Shown piece after piece: positions 1 to 9,686 of a stretch of 64,000 bases of DNA (position 1 is the stretch's first letter; each line of letters opens with the position of its first letter). The notes under the pieces were generated by a model. The model searched no databases and was not told the origin of the DNA. It saw only the letters and a list, made by a program, of their open reading frames with translations. This DNA is from Firmicutes bacterium UBA7523. Its GTDB lineage: Bacteria; Bacillota; Dethiobacteria; Dethiobacterales; Dethiobacteraceae. The stretch lies in the NCBI GenBank assembly GCA_002479415.1, contig DLMZ01000055.1, positions 75,750 through 139,749 of the forward strand. Direction: 5' to 3'. The translations under genes and the position numbers were made by a program.

Positions 1-28
1 TGGAAGACTATTCCCGGAGGGTTTTTAT

Positions 29-322
29 ATGGCCAGACAAATATTTTATTCTTCTTTCTTTCTTGTTTTATTATTTTTTATAGTCTTGTTTTCAGGATTA
101 ACTCTGTGCGAAAGAGGATTGCAGGAAATAACCGGTGTGGAAATGGCTCCGGGAGCTTTTACACTGGTTAAGTCGGAAAACATGTGGACTTTAACTCTAA
201 CCGGTCACCAATACAGCTTTGACTCCTCACGGATTTATTCCTACCTTAAAAAAAGTTCACTGATGAAGCTGCGTAAGAATTCATTGAACAGGGGGCGGTC
301 TTCTGCCACAAAAGAACAATGA
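29..322 (+). CDS. Small membrane-anchored protein upstream of lepA (YqxA position)
   Basis: This is a 97-residue protein with one hydrophobic N-terminal segment (about residues 7-27, a signal anchor) followed by a short basic extracytoplasmic or soluble tail. A good ribosome site (CGGAGGG) precedes the ATG. In Bacillus the gene between spoIIP and lepA is yqxA (DUF3679), of similar size and topology, so the position suggests the same role. I cannot confirm homology from the sequence alone. Its function is unknown; sporulation association is inferred only from the neighbourhood. It is separated from lepA by a promoter, so lepA can be transcribed independently. Confidence 0.6.
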   Translation: MARQIFYSSFFLVLLFFIVLFSGLTLCERGLQEITGVEMAPGAFTLVKSENMWTLTLTGHQYSFDSSRIYSYLKKSSLMKLRKNSLNRGRSSATKEQ

Positions 323-364
323 TGCTTCAACATATGTCACAGAGACTGTGCCTGTAGCATATGC

Positions 365-393
365 TTGTCAGCCTTAAGGCCAGGTGCTATAAT
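365..393 (+). promoter_or_regulatory. Sigma-A promoter for lepA operon
   Basis: TTGTCA (365-370), a 17-base spacer, then TATAAT (388-393), placing transcription start near 400, just before the lepA ribosome site. The upstream CACAG-AGA-CTGTG hairpin has no T run, so it is not an obvious terminator. Confidence 0.75.
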
Positions 394-419
394 GGATTGA
401 AGATGGCAGGAGGATGACA

Positions 420-2216
420 ATGAGTCAGGAAAACATACGAAACTTTTCAATTATTGCTCATATTGACCATGGCAAATCTACACTGGCTGACAGGCTGTTG
501 GAGTTTACTGGCGCGTTGACACAGCGGGAAATGTCTGATCAAGTTTTGGATCAGATGGATTTGGAAAGGGAGCGGGGCATTACAATTAAGCTGCAGGCTG
601 TTCGGTTGTTTTATAAAGCAAAGAATGGCCAGGAGTATATGCTTAATCTAATTGATACTCCCGGACATGTGGACTTTACATACGAAGTGTCCCGTAGCCT
701 GGCGGCATGTGAAGGAGCGCTGCTTGTGGTTGATGCGGCTCAGGGTATTGAGGCGCAGACTTTGGCTAATGTTTATTTAGCTCTGGAGAACAACCTTGAA
801 ATTATTCCCGTTATTAATAAGATTGATCTTCCCAGTGCTGATGTGGAAAAAGCTAAAAAAGAACTTGAAGATATTATCGGTATTCCGGGTGATGAAGCTA
901 TTCTTGCTTCAGCTAAAGAAGGTCTTGGCATTGAGGAAGTGCTAGAAGCTGTGGTTCAGCGTGTTCCGGCACCAGCAGGCGAGAGAAGTATCTCGCCAAG
1001 AGCACTGATTTTTGATTCTCATTATGATGCGTACCGTGGTGTAATCGCTTATGTCCGCGTTATGGAGGGCGAAATTAAGGAACGCATGAAAATTAAAATG
1101 ATGTCTAACGGCAAAACATTTGAAGTATCTGAGGTGGGTTATTTCCGTCCGTTAATGACTCGTTCTTCGTCTTTATCGGCCGGAGAGGTTGGCTATGTTA
1201 TTGCCGGAGTTAAAAATGTAAAAGATACGCGGGTAGGAGATACCATTACCTCGGCAGAGCGTCCGGCAACTGAGCCCTTGCCCGGCTATCGCAAGGCAAA
1301 TCCCATGGTTTATTGCGGGCTTTATCCGGCTGACAGCGGCGAATATGAGGATTTGCGCGATGCTTTGGAAAAACTGAACTTAAATGACGCGGCATTAACA
1401 TATGAGCCGGAAACATCGGCAGCTTTGGGGTTTGGTTTCCGTTGCGGCTTTCTTGGCCTGCTGCATATGGAAATAATCCAGGAGCGTTTGGAGCGGGAAT
1501 ATAAGCTTGATTTGATAACGACTGCACCTAACGTTGTTTATCGTGTAAATATGAATGGTGGCAGCGTGATACAAATTGATAATCCGGCGTTGTTTCCTAA
1601 AAGTGCTGACGTAGAATCAATTGAGGAGCCGTTTGTTACGGCCAGGATAATTGTTCCTAACGAGTATGTGGGTGCCGTAATGGAGCTTTGCCAGGAAAAA
1701 CGCGGCAGTTTTATTAATATGGAGTATCTGGATGCAAACCGGGTTATGCTTACATATGAAATGCCCCTTAGTGAAATAGTATTTGATTTTTTCGATTTGC
1801 TTAAATCGCGTACCAGAGGGTATGCTTCTTTTGATTACGAGCTATTAGGGTACCGTGCGGCAAAGCTGGTGAAGGTAGATATTCTGCTAAACGGGGAGCC
1901 TGTAGATGCTCTTTCATTTATTACCCATATTGACAGAGCGTATGCGCGAGGTCGTGAGTTGACGGTAAAGCTGCGGGAGATTATTCCGCGTCAGATGTTC
2001 GAGGTTCCGATCCAGGCAGCCATCGGCAGTAAAATTATAGCCAGGGAATCAATTAAGGCTATGAGGAAAAATGTGTTGGACAAGTGTTATGGCGGGGATA
2101 TTACCCGCAAGCGCAAGTTGCTAGAAAAGCAAAAAGCCGGAAAAAAACGGATGAAGCAGGTGGGCAGCGTGGAAATCCCCCAAGAAGCGTTTATGGCTGT
2201 CCTGAAAATAGATTAA
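420..2216 (+). CDS. lepA: Elongation factor 4 (LepA) GTPase
   Basis: This is a ribosome-associated GTPase that acts on stalled or mis-translocated ribosomes (back-translocase activity is the classical description). G1 motif AHIDHGKS lies near residue 14, DTPGHVDF near 76 and NKID near 130. EF-G-like domains II, III and V follow, then the LepA-specific C-terminal domain ending in the usual basic region ([16 protein letters not shown]). The length (598 residues) is normal. The ATG at 414 directly abuts AGGAGG (408-413), so the ATG at 420, six bases beyond it, is the better start. It is the first gene of a translation/heat-shock cluster and hemW starts one base after its stop codon. Confidence 0.97.
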   Translation: MSQENIRNFSIIAHIDHGKSTLADRLLEFTGALTQREMSDQVLDQMDLERERGITIKLQAVRLFYKAKNGQEYMLNLIDTPGHVDFTYEVSRSLAACEGALLVVDAAQGIEAQTLANVYLALENNLEIIPVINKIDLPSADVEKAKKELEDIIGIPGDEAILASAKEGLGIEEVLEAVVQRVPAPAGERSISPRALIFDSHYDAYRGVIAYVRVMEGEIKERMKIKMMSNGKTFEVSEVGYFRPLMTRSSSLSAGEVGYVIAGVKNVKDTRVGDTITSAERPATEPLPGYRKANPMVYCGLYPADSGEYEDLRDALEKLNLNDAALTYEPETSAALGFGFRCGFLGLLHMEIIQERLEREYKLDLITTAPNVVYRVNMNGGSVIQIDNPALFPKSADVESIEEPFVTARIIVPNEYVGAVMELCQEKRGSFINMEYLDANRVMLTYEMPLSEIVFDFFDLLKSRTRGYASFDYELLGYRAAKLVKVDILLNGEPVDALSFITHIDRAYARGRELTVKLREIIPRQMFEVPIQAAIGSKIIARESIKAMRKNVLDKCYGGDITRKRKLLEKQKAGKKRMKQVGSVEIPQEAFMAVLKID

Positions 2217-2217
2217 T

Positions 2218-3357
2218 ATGGCTGTTTCGGTTTATATCCATATTCCTTTTTGCTTAACTAAGTGCCACTACTGCGATTTCCTTTCCTACCCTGGCAACCG
2301 GCATCTATTACGCAAAGATTATTTAATGCTGCTGGAGAAAGAGTTGTTATTGCGCGGACATGAACTGCGGGATGCCGGGCATAATGTGCACACTATATAT
2401 GTGGGCGGCGGTACGCCTACTGTTTTAGATGCGGGGGAGCTGGATCGGCTGCTGGAAGCGTGCCATAGGCATCTTCCCTTGGAAAAGCCGGAGTGGACTG
2501 TGGAAGCTAACCCGGGAACTCTTGACAGCGGGAAAATTGATGTTCTTGCCGCCTTTGGGGTAAACCGGCTTAGTTTAGGGGTGCAGGATTTAGATGACCG
2601 CCGGTTGGCAATTCTAGGCAGACGCCATACTGCGGCGGATGCTTGGCGGGCTTTTGTTATGGCACAAAAAAAAATATCTTCTATTTCAGTTGATATTATG
2701 TCCGGTTTGCCGGAGCAGGAGTGCGGTGATTTTTTAAATACACTGGCTGCTGTGGTTAATTGGGGGCCGGATCATGTTTCCGTGTATGGACTAAAGGTAG
2801 AAGAAGGCACTGTTTTTGCTGAACAATGTAACTCCGGCAGACTGTGCTTACCAGGGGAAGAAGAAGTACTTAATATGCTCCTTGCTGGTAGAGAGCTTCT
2901 AATAGAACAGGGTTTTGAACATTATGAAATTGCAAATTTCGCCCGGCCAGGATGTGCCGGGCGTCACAACATCACCTACTGGCGCAATCTCCCTTATATT
3001 GGGGTGGGTCTTGGCAGCCATTCATACTGGATGGGCAGCAGGACAGTTAATGTTTCCGATCCGGTCGCGTATGGCGGCATGCTCATGGACGGCAAGCTGC
3101 CCATAGCAGAAACAGCGGCTGTTTCGTTGAGGCAGGAGATGGAAGAAACTATGATGCTGGGGCTTCGTTTGCTGGAGGGTATCAAGTTTGAAGATTTTGC
3201 TTGTCGGTTTGGCGAAGATCTGCGTGATGTTTTTTCAACGGAAATACTTTTTCTGCAGCAAAAAAAGCTGATTATTACTGATAATTCACGTATTCGCATA
3301 AGCGAACGCGGATTCCCCGTGGCAAACCTGGTTTTTGCAGAATTCATTACTGCCTAA
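2218..3357 (+). CDS. hemW: Radical SAM heme chaperone HemW
   Basis: This HemN-like radical SAM protein of 379 residues inserts or carries heme and is not the true coproporphyrinogen dehydrogenase. The N-terminal YIHIPFCLTKCHYCDF carries the CxxxCxxC cluster ligands, followed by the GGGTPT segment that binds S-adenosylmethionine. The motif HNxxYW, which marks HemW in this superfamily, appears as HNITYW near residue 252. It starts one base after the lepA stop codon, so the two are almost certainly co-transcribed, as in Bacillus where lepA-hemW-hrcA are adjacent. Confidence 0.93.
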   Translation: MAVSVYIHIPFCLTKCHYCDFLSYPGNRHLLRKDYLMLLEKELLLRGHELRDAGHNVHTIYVGGGTPTVLDAGELDRLLEACHRHLPLEKPEWTVEANPGTLDSGKIDVLAAFGVNRLSLGVQDLDDRRLAILGRRHTAADAWRAFVMAQKKISSISVDIMSGLPEQECGDFLNTLAAVVNWGPDHVSVYGLKVEEGTVFAEQCNSGRLCLPGEEEVLNMLLAGRELLIEQGFEHYEIANFARPGCAGRHNITYWRNLPYIGVGLGSHSYWMGSRTVNVSDPVAYGGMLMDGKLPIAETAAVSLRQEMEETMMLGLRLLEGIKFEDFACRFGEDLRDVFSTEILFLQQKKLIITDNSRIRISERGFPVANLVFAEFITA

Positions 3358-3360
3358 CCC

Positions 3361-3389
3361 TTGACAAATACCAGAGAGAATGGTATTTT
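3361..3389 (+). promoter_or_regulatory. Sigma-A promoter for hrcA operon, overlapping a terminator-like hairpin
   Basis: TTGACA (3361-3366), a 17-base spacer and TATTTT (3384-3389). The same bases hold an 8-bp inverted repeat AAATACCA/TGGTATTT followed by T residues, which could end lepA-hemW transcripts. The predicted start site falls next to the CIRCE operator. Confidence 0.75.
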
Positions 3390-3398
3390 TTTATTAGT

Positions 3399-3425
3399 TT
3401 AGCACTCTAGCTTGAAGAGTGCTAA
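3399..3425 (+). promoter_or_regulatory. CIRCE operator
   Basis: This is a perfect copy of the HrcA-binding element: TTAGCACTC (3399-3407), nine bases, GAGTGCTAA (3417-3425). It lies just downstream of the promoter and upstream of hrcA, so HrcA should repress its own operon. The GTG at 3419 lies inside it and is not the start codon. Confidence 0.97.
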
Positions 3426-3442
3426 ATAAGGGGGATATAAAA

Positions 3443-4471
3443 GTGACGGCTTTAAATGAGAGAAAACAGCAAATTCTCCGCGCTGTAATTACGGATTATA
3501 TCGTAACTGCTGAACCGGTTGGGTCACGCACAGTTTCCCGCCGTTATCATACCGATTTGTCAGCGGCTACAATACGCAACGAAATGGCGGATCTGGAGGA
3601 ACTGGGTTATCTGACTCAGCCCCATACATCAGCAGGTAGAATCCCTTCTCAGCAAGGGTATCGTTTTTATGTAGATTCTTTGATGGATGCTATGCCGTTG
3701 TCTGCGCAAGAGGAAAAATATCTTTCTCATTTTTATTTGCAGCTGCAAAAAATGAAGGAAATTGATCAAATTATTCAACATACGGCTAAAGCTCTTTCAA
3801 TGATTACCAAATATACTTCCCTAGTGTTAGGTCCTCAGCTAAGACGCAGCAGATTAAAGCAGCTTCGCCTTGTGCCGCTTAATGAGAAAAGAGCTTTGGT
3901 TGTGCTGATTACCGATACGGGTTTTATTAAAAACAAAATTATAGAGCTTCCCCAAGCATTAAGTGAAAATGAGCTTTCAGGAATAATGAGCTACCTAAAT
4001 GAACAATTGGCTGGTAAAAGTATAGAATTATTATCTGCTGCTCAACTGCGGAAATTGCGCAGTGAGCTCTGTAACAAAATTGACCTTCTGGAGCAGATGC
4101 TGCTTTTATTAGATGAGTCCTCGTCTGAAAGCGAGAGCCGTGTGTTTCTGGGAGGAGCTTCAAACATTTTAAACCAGCCTGAATTCAAAGATATTGAAAA
4201 GGTTAAGCACTTGTTGGCTCTTTTTGAAGAGGGGGAGCGGCTGTCGTTTATGCTGGAAACTACAATGGCAGGTGTTTCAATTCGTATTGGGACTGAGAAT
4301 AGAATAAGCGAGATGAATGAATGCAGTTTGGTTACCGCCACGTATATGCTTCATGACCGTCCTGTGGGGGCAATTGGAGTATTGGGCCCAACCCGCATGG
4401 AGTATGCCAAGGTTGTCACAGTTATTGAAAAAATATCTAACAAGCTTAATGGCTTGTTGGATATGCTCTGA
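3443..4471 (+). CDS. hrcA: Heat-inducible transcription repressor HrcA
   Basis: This is the class I heat-shock repressor that binds CIRCE and depends on GroEL for activity. The winged-helix N-terminus (about residues 1-75; RKQQILRAVITDYI, then EPVGSRTVSRRY and LSAATIRNEMADLEELGYL) is typical, followed by the GAF-like dimerisation/effector region. I choose the GTG at 3443, which has GGGGG (3430-3434) at suitable spacing and gives 342 residues. An earlier GTG (3419) would put the start codon inside CIRCE. It is the first gene of hrcA-grpE-dnaK-dnaJ and is expected to be autoregulated through the operator immediately upstream. Confidence 0.96.
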   Translation: MTALNERKQQILRAVITDYIVTAEPVGSRTVSRRYHTDLSAATIRNEMADLEELGYLTQPHTSAGRIPSQQGYRFYVDSLMDAMPLSAQEEKYLSHFYLQLQKMKEIDQIIQHTAKALSMITKYTSLVLGPQLRRSRLKQLRLVPLNEKRALVVLITDTGFIKNKIIELPQALSENELSGIMSYLNEQLAGKSIELLSAAQLRKLRSELCNKIDLLEQMLLLLDESSSESESRVFLGGASNILNQPEFKDIEKVKHLLALFEEGERLSFMLETTMAGVSIRIGTENRISEMNECSLVTATYMLHDRPVGAIGVLGPTRMEYAKVVTVIEKISNKLNGLLDML

Positions 4472-4488
4472 GAGGTGAGGAATTGAAA

Positions 4489-4980
4489 ATGAGTGAACAT
4501 GAATTGGTAAATGAAAATGAAGACCTTCAGGAAGTTGCTTCGGATGTAACACTTGAACAGCTAAAGAATGAAAACTCGCAGCTTTTTGCCCGACTCCAGC
4601 GCTTGCAAGCTGATTTTGACAATTATCGTAAACGGGTGAAAAGTGAGAAGCAGGAATGGACAGAACAAGCTGTTTATGATTTGATGAGGGAACTGCTTGC
4701 AGTAGTTGACAATCTTGACCGTGCTTGTCAGGCAGGCGGTTCCTCAGAAACGTTGCTTGCGGGAATAGAGCTTGTTTATAAGCAGCTTTTGTCTGTTTTA
4801 GAAAAACAGGGGCTTAATGCTATTGAAGCTTCTGGAATGGAGTTTAATCCTAATTATCATCATGCAGTAATTCAAGTGGATAGTGAGGAGCCGGAGAATA
4901 CAATTGTTGAGGAGTTGCAGAAAGGCTATCGTTTACACGAGCGTGTCCTGCGGCCCAGTATGGTAAAAGTGGCAAAATAA
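4489..4980 (+). CDS. grpE: Nucleotide exchange factor GrpE
   Basis: GrpE releases ADP from DnaK. The protein has 163 residues from the ATG at 4489, which is preceded by GAGGTGAGG (4472-4480); a TTG at 4483 lies too close to that site. A long coiled coil (about residues 20-60, containing LQRLQADFDNYRKRVKSE) leads into the four-helix region and the C-terminal beta domain with GMEFNPNYHHAVIQV and GYRLHERVLRPSMVKVAK, the family signature. It is followed within 40 bases by dnaK and should be controlled by the upstream CIRCE. Confidence 0.96.
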   Translation: MSEHELVNENEDLQEVASDVTLEQLKNENSQLFARLQRLQADFDNYRKRVKSEKQEWTEQAVYDLMRELLAVVDNLDRACQAGGSSETLLAGIELVYKQLLSVLEKQGLNAIEASGMEFNPNYHHAVIQVDSEEPENTIVEELQKGYRLHERVLRPSMVKVAK

Positions 4981-5013
4981 ATAATTAAGAAGATAAAGAT
5001 AGGGGGTAAAAAA

Positions 5014-6843
5014 ATGAGTAAAGTTATTGGCATCGATCTTGGAACAACAAACTCCGTAGTAGCTGTGATGGAAGGCGGCGAGCCGGAGATTATCGCTAAC
5101 GCGGAGGGTGATAGAATTACGCCGTCCATTGTGGCTTTCAGTAAGACGGGGGAGCGGCTTGTGGGTCAGGTGGCGAAGCGTCAGGCGATTACTAACCATG
5201 ATAAAACAATTTCTTCAATTAAGCGGTATATGGGTACAGACCATCGCGTAAAAATTGATGATAAGGAATATTCTCCTCAGGAAATTTCTGCGATGATTTT
5301 GCAAAAGCTAAAGCAGGATGCAGAAGCATATCTGGGTGAAAAAGTGGAAAAAGCAGTTATTACTGTTCCTGCTTATTTTACCGATGCGCAGAGACAGGCA
5401 ACAAAGGATGCAGGGAAGATTGCCGGGCTGGAAGTATTGCGTATTATTAATGAGCCTACGGCTGCAGCGCTGGCCTATGGTATGGACAAAGGAGAAGACC
5501 ATACAATTCTTGTCTTTGACCTTGGCGGCGGCACCTTTGATGTATCAATCTTAGAGCTGGGTGACGGTGTTTTTGAGGTGAAGTCCACCAGCGGCAACAA
5601 CCGCTTGGGCGGAGATGATTTTGACCAAAGGATTATAGATTATTTGGCGGACCAGTTTAAAAAGGAGCAGGGTGTGGATTTAAGAGCTGACCGTATGGCT
5701 TTGCAGCGCCTTAAAGAGGCGGCGGAGAAAGCTAAAATTGAGTTGTCAAGCGTTACCACTGCCAATGTTAACCTTCCCTTTATTACGGCTACTGCCGAGG
5801 GTCCGAAGCACTTAGATATGAACCTTACCCGCGCTAAGTTTGAAGAGTTAGCGGCTGATTTAATTGAGGCTACCATGGCGCCCACAAGGAGGGCGCTGGA
5901 AGACTCTGGGAAAAAAGCCGCTGAGATTGATAAAGTTATATTGGTAGGCGGGTCTACCCGTATCCCCGCAGTTCAAGAAGCAATCAAAAAGCTAATTGGC
6001 AAAGAGCCTCATAAAGGAGTTAACCCTGATGAAGTTGTGGCTTCTGGAGCCGCAATTCAGGCAGGTGTGCTGGCCGGAGAAGTTAAGGATGTTTTGTTGC
6101 TTGACGTGACTCCGTTGTCTCTGGGCATAGAAACTCTAGGTGGTGTTTGCACAAAGATAATCGAGCGAAACACTACTATCCCTACATCCAAGAAACAGGT
6201 GTTCTCCACAGCCGCTGATAACCAAACGCAGGTAGAAATCCATGTCCTTCAGGGTGAGCGTCCCATGGCTGCGGATAACAAAACACTGGGCCGCTTTGTG
6301 CTGGATGGTATTCCCCCGGCTCCCCGCGGCGTACCCCAGGTTGAAGTATCTTTTGATATTGACGCCAACGGGATTGTCAATGTTTTAGCAAAAGATTTGG
6401 GAACAGGCAAGGAACAAAAAATTACTATTACTGCTTCCACCGGTCTTAGTGACTCTGATATTGACGAAATGGTGAAGAACGCCGAGAAGTTTGCGGCTGA
6501 AGACCAGAAGCGTAAGGAATTGGCCGAAGTTCGTAACGAAGCTGACTCTATGGTTTATAATACAGAAAAGATGCTTCGTGACTTGGGAGAAAAAGTGGAT
6601 ACCGCTAAAAAAGGTGAAATTGAATCTGCTATTGCAGAACTTAAAGAGAAAGCTCAGAAAGACGATGTGGAAGCTACTAAGAAAGCTATAGAAAACGTGA
6701 CAAAGTACTTGCACGAATTGTCTGCTCAATTGTATCAGCAAAATGAAGAAGCACATGCACAAGAGCAATCCGGCAATGAGGATGCATCAGGCAGTGAGAC
6801 GGTAGATGCAGAGTACGAAGTGGTTGATGAGGAAGAAAAATAA
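5014..6843 (+). CDS. dnaK: Chaperone DnaK (Hsp70)
   Basis: This is the ATP-dependent Hsp70 chaperone, 609 residues. The ATPase domain begins [10 protein letters not shown] and contains [26 protein letters not shown] and [10 protein letters not shown]. The substrate domain follows the conserved linker ([18 protein letters not shown]), with the helical lid beyond about residue 500 and an acidic tail ending in [19 protein letters not shown] precedes the ATG. It works with GrpE upstream and DnaJ downstream in the same operon. Confidence 0.98.
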   Translation: MSKVIGIDLGTTNSVVAVMEGGEPEIIANAEGDRITPSIVAFSKTGERLVGQVAKRQAITNHDKTISSIKRYMGTDHRVKIDDKEYSPQEISAMILQKLKQDAEAYLGEKVEKAVITVPAYFTDAQRQATKDAGKIAGLEVLRIINEPTAAALAYGMDKGEDHTILVFDLGGGTFDVSILELGDGVFEVKSTSGNNRLGGDDFDQRIIDYLADQFKKEQGVDLRADRMALQRLKEAAEKAKIELSSVTTANVNLPFITATAEGPKHLDMNLTRAKFEELAADLIEATMAPTRRALEDSGKKAAEIDKVILVGGSTRIPAVQEAIKKLIGKEPHKGVNPDEVVASGAAIQAGVLAGEVKDVLLLDVTPLSLGIETLGGVCTKIIERNTTIPTSKKQVFSTAADNQTQVEIHVLQGERPMAADNKTLGRFVLDGIPPAPRGVPQVEVSFDIDANGIVNVLAKDLGTGKEQKITITASTGLSDSDIDEMVKNAEKFAAEDQKRKELAEVRNEADSMVYNTEKMLRDLGEKVDTAKKGEIESAIAELKEKAQKDDVEATKKAIENVTKYLHELSAQLYQQNEEAHAQEQSGNEDASGSETVDAEYEVVDEEEK

Positions 6844-6864
6844 GCAAGGAATGATGGGGGAACT

Positions 6865-7998
6865 ATGGGCAAACGTGATTACTATGAGGTTTTATGCTTA
6901 GCAAGAGACGCCTCCGCAGAAGATATAAAAAAAGCCTATCGTAAGCTGGCCAGGCAATACCATCCTGACGTTAATCAAGATGATAAAAATGCCGAGGCAA
7001 AGTTTAAAGAGGTCAAAGAAGCGTTTGACGTGCTAAGTGACCCCAACAGGCGTGCTCAGTATGACCAATACGGCCATGCTGCTGAGGAAGGTTTTAACGG
7101 TTTCGGAGGGCATGGCGGCTTCGGCCAAGGTGGTTTTGGCGGCTTTGAAGATATCTTTGATACATTCTTCGGCGGCGGAGGCCACAATCGCCGCTCCTCC
7201 GGACCGCAGCGCGGCAGCGATTTGCGCTATGATATGGAAATAACGCTGGAAAATGCCGCATTTGGCTTGGAGACAAGTATTAAAATTCCCCGTATTGAAC
7301 AGTGTGATGCTTGCCAGGGCAGTGGAGCTAAGTCGGGCAGCGATGTAGTTACCTGCCGGCAATGCAATGGAACCGGTCAGCAGCAAGTTGTGAAAAACAC
7401 TGCCTTTGGCCGCTTCGTTAGCGTTAAAACTTGTGATGCTTGTGCCGGTGAGGGTAAACAGATTAAAGACCCTTGTCCCACATGTAAGGGAGCCGGCCGA
7501 CTTCAGCGCGAACGTACCATAGAAATTAAAATTCCTGCCGGTGTAGATACCGGTTCAAAGCTTCGAGTATCGGGTGAGGGCGAAGCAGGGTTGCGTAATG
7601 GCCCCCCAGGCGATCTTTATGTAGTCATTCGCGTCAGCTCCCATAAGCTGTTTAAGCGGGAGGGTAATGATATTATTGTGGAGGTTCCCATTTCCTTTGC
7701 ACAGGCAGCTTTGGGTACGGAAATGGAAGTGCCTACGCTGGACGGTAAGGCTCGGATTAAGGTGCCGGAAGGGACGCAGCCTGGAACCTTCTTCCGCTTG
7801 CGAGGGAAAGGTATTCCGCATTTGCGCGGATATGGACGTGGTGACCAGCATGTTAAAGTTACCGTCAATATTCCTAGGAAATTGTCGGGCAAACAAAGGG
7901 AGCTAATACGCGAATACGCAGAGCTTTCTGGAGAAGATGTTTTGCCGGCAGAAAAAGGCATTTTAGATAAAATGAAGGATGCCCTGGGAGGCAAGTAG
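6865..7998 (+). CDS. dnaJ: Chaperone DnaJ (Hsp40)
   Basis: This is the co-chaperone that delivers clients to DnaK and stimulates its ATPase, 377 residues. The N-terminal J domain carries the HPD motif (QYHPDVN). A Gly/Phe-rich linker (about residues 70-115) follows, then four CxxCxGxG zinc repeats ([32 protein letters not shown]) and the two C-terminal beta domains. It sits 21 bases after dnaK. A complete type I DnaJ with nothing missing. Confidence 0.98.
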   Translation: MGKRDYYEVLCLARDASAEDIKKAYRKLARQYHPDVNQDDKNAEAKFKEVKEAFDVLSDPNRRAQYDQYGHAAEEGFNGFGGHGGFGQGGFGGFEDIFDTFFGGGGHNRRSSGPQRGSDLRYDMEITLENAAFGLETSIKIPRIEQCDACQGSGAKSGSDVVTCRQCNGTGQQQVVKNTAFGRFVSVKTCDACAGEGKQIKDPCPTCKGAGRLQRERTIEIKIPAGVDTGSKLRVSGEGEAGLRNGPPGDLYVVIRVSSHKLFKREGNDIIVEVPISFAQAALGTEMEVPTLDGKARIKVPEGTQPGTFFRLRGKGIPHLRGYGRGDQHVKVTVNIPRKLSGKQRELIREYAELSGEDVLPAEKGILDKMKDALGGK

Positions 7999-8009
7999 GA
8001 GGCGTTAGC

Positions 8010-8942
8010 TTGCGTTGGCTTGAATTAACGGTAACAACGCTGCATCACAGCAGCGAGGCTATAACTGAAAAGCTGTTGTCACTCGGTGCCAACGGAGTTT
8101 CCCTCGAGGAGAATTGGGATTGGGAAAAAGCCCACCGTGACGGTTTGGGTGATATTTTCCCGGCTCAAAGCGAAACAAAAGAACAAACAGTAATTATCCG
8201 GGGGTATTTACCCCTTTCTTTTTTAGGTTCGGAAAATGAAAAGCTTTTCCGTGACTTTTTAAGTGAATTGCCCGGGTATGGACTGTCGCCGGCAGCGCTT
8301 TCCTGCCGGGAGGTAGACGATATTGACTGGGAAGACTCTTGGAAACAGTATTGGCAGGCTACTCCTGTGGGTAATAAACTGCTGATTTTGCCGGCATGGC
8401 TTGAAAATGAGGCGCATCCCTCCCGTACTGTGATGCGCCTGGATCCCGGCCCTGCTTTTGGTACCGGCACCCATGAAAGCACACGTTTATGCCTGGAGTT
8501 GTTGGAAGAACAGCTGCAGGGGAAAGAAGCTGTGCTTGATTTGGGTTGCGGCTCGGGGATTCTCTCTATGGCAGCCCGTATGCTTGGCGCTAGTACTGTT
8601 TTAGGTGTCGATAGTGATGAAGCTGCTGTTCGTTTCAGCCGGGAAAACGCGCAGTTAAACGGGCTAGACCATACTCGCTTTTCTGTTGTTGATTTGCTGA
8701 AGGAGCAGTCATGGAACAGTTTCCCTTGTGCCGATATCATTTTAGCTAATTTAACTGCTGATCTGCTTATTATTGTAAAGGAAATGATGCCACAGGCGCT
8801 TCTTCCTGGCGGACGTGTTATTGCTTCAGGCATTATCATCCAACGGGCGGATGAAGTTATTTCATCATTCCAAGCTGCGGGCTTTACTTTGGTGCAGCGT
8901 AAAGATGACGGCGCATGGACTGCGCTAGTGCTGGAGATTTAA
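8010..8942 (+). CDS. prmA: Ribosomal protein L11 methyltransferase PrmA
   Basis: This S-adenosylmethionine-dependent enzyme methylates ribosomal protein L11. The N-terminal L11-recognition domain (about residues 1-120) is followed by the Rossmann methyltransferase domain with VLDLGCGSGILS, DSDEAAV and DIILANLTADLL (the NLT-type substitute of the NPPY motif seen in PrmA). The start is a TTG at 8010 with AGGAGG at 7997-8002, giving 310 residues. It lies 11 bases after dnaJ and before rsmE, the conserved Firmicutes order. Confidence 0.95.
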   Translation: MRWLELTVTTLHHSSEAITEKLLSLGANGVSLEENWDWEKAHRDGLGDIFPAQSETKEQTVIIRGYLPLSFLGSENEKLFRDFLSELPGYGLSPAALSCREVDDIDWEDSWKQYWQATPVGNKLLILPAWLENEAHPSRTVMRLDPGPAFGTGTHESTRLCLELLEEQLQGKEAVLDLGCGSGILSMAARMLGASTVLGVDSDEAAVRFSRENAQLNGLDHTRFSVVDLLKEQSWNSFPCADIILANLTADLLIIVKEMMPQALLPGGRVIASGIIIQRADEVISSFQAAGFTLVQRKDDGAWTALVLEI

Positions 8943-8945
8943 TAA

Positions 8946-9686
8946 ATGAGCAGATTTTTTTATGCAAATAGTCAGCTTATTAATGAAGAGGTTACGCTCA
9001 TCGGTGACGATGCTCGTCATCTCTCCCGTGTACTGCGCGCATCCCCGGGTGATTTTATTGAGCTTTGCAGCGATGCAGGTCAATGCCGGACTGCGGAAGT
9101 AATCTCTATAGGCAAAGAAACAGTTACATGCCGTCTGGCAGAGATACTGCCCGACCGCGAATCGGCTGTTCATGTAACTCTGGCATTTGCTTCACTAAAA
9201 GGTGAAAAAACTGATTTTGTATTACAGAAAGCAACGGAGCTTGGTGTATCTGCTTTTATCCCATTTTGCAGCTCACGATGTGTTGCTCGTATTGATAAAA
9301 AGGCCGGGGACAAGCTGATTCGTTGGGAGAAGATTGTCCGGTCGGCTGCCGGTCAGTCTTTGCGCAGCCGCATACCTAAAATATTTTCACCTTTGGATTG
9401 GACGCAATTGCTCCGGGAGTTCTCCAATTATCAAAAGACGGCATTTTTCTGGGAAGGGGCGGGTGAAAGGCCTCTAGCTCCTGTATTAAAAGGAATTTCA
9501 CCAGGAGATAATATTCTTCTGGTAACCGGACCCGAAGGCGGTTTCAGCCGTATAGAAGCTGAAGTAGCAATGGCAGGCGGCGCTGAGGCTGTAACTCTAG
9601 GTCCCCGTATTCTCCGTGCAGAAACTGCCGCTTTAGCTTCTGTAGCCGTTGCTCTTTATGAAGTCGGTGAAATGGGAGGAAGATAA
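8946..9686 (+). CDS. rsmE: 16S rRNA (uracil-1498-N3) methyltransferase RsmE
   Basis: RsmE methylates U1498 of 16S rRNA in the decoding centre. The 246-residue protein has the N-terminal PUA-like RNA-binding domain (RFFYANSQLI... DDARHLSRVLR) and the C-terminal SPOUT knot with KATELGVSAFIPF, VTGPEGGFS and LGPRILRAETAALASVAVALYE, all signature segments. It starts three bases after prmA and its stop codon overlaps the mtaB start (TAATG), so translation is likely coupled. Confidence 0.95.
   Translation: MSRFFYANSQLINEEVTLIGDDARHLSRVLRASPGDFIELCSDAGQCRTAEVISIGKETVTCRLAEILPDRESAVHVTLAFASLKGEKTDFVLQKATELGVSAFIPFCSSRCVARIDKKAGDKLIRWEKIVRSAAGQSLRSRIPKIFSPLDWTQLLREFSNYQKTAFFWEGAGERPLAPVLKGISPGDNILLVTGPEGGFSRIEAEVAMAGGAEAVTLGPRILRAETAALASVAVALYEVGEMGGR

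Noticed and set aside
330..363. CATATG...CATATG region upstream of lepA as a terminator
   Set aside because: A small hairpin exists but no T run follows, and a promoter begins right after it.
414..416. ATG at 414 as the lepA start
   Set aside because: It directly abuts the AGGAGG site; the in-frame ATG at 420 has normal spacing.
3419..3421. GTG inside CIRCE as the hrcA start
   Set aside because: No ribosome site precedes it and translation would begin within the operator; the GTG at 3443 is well placed.
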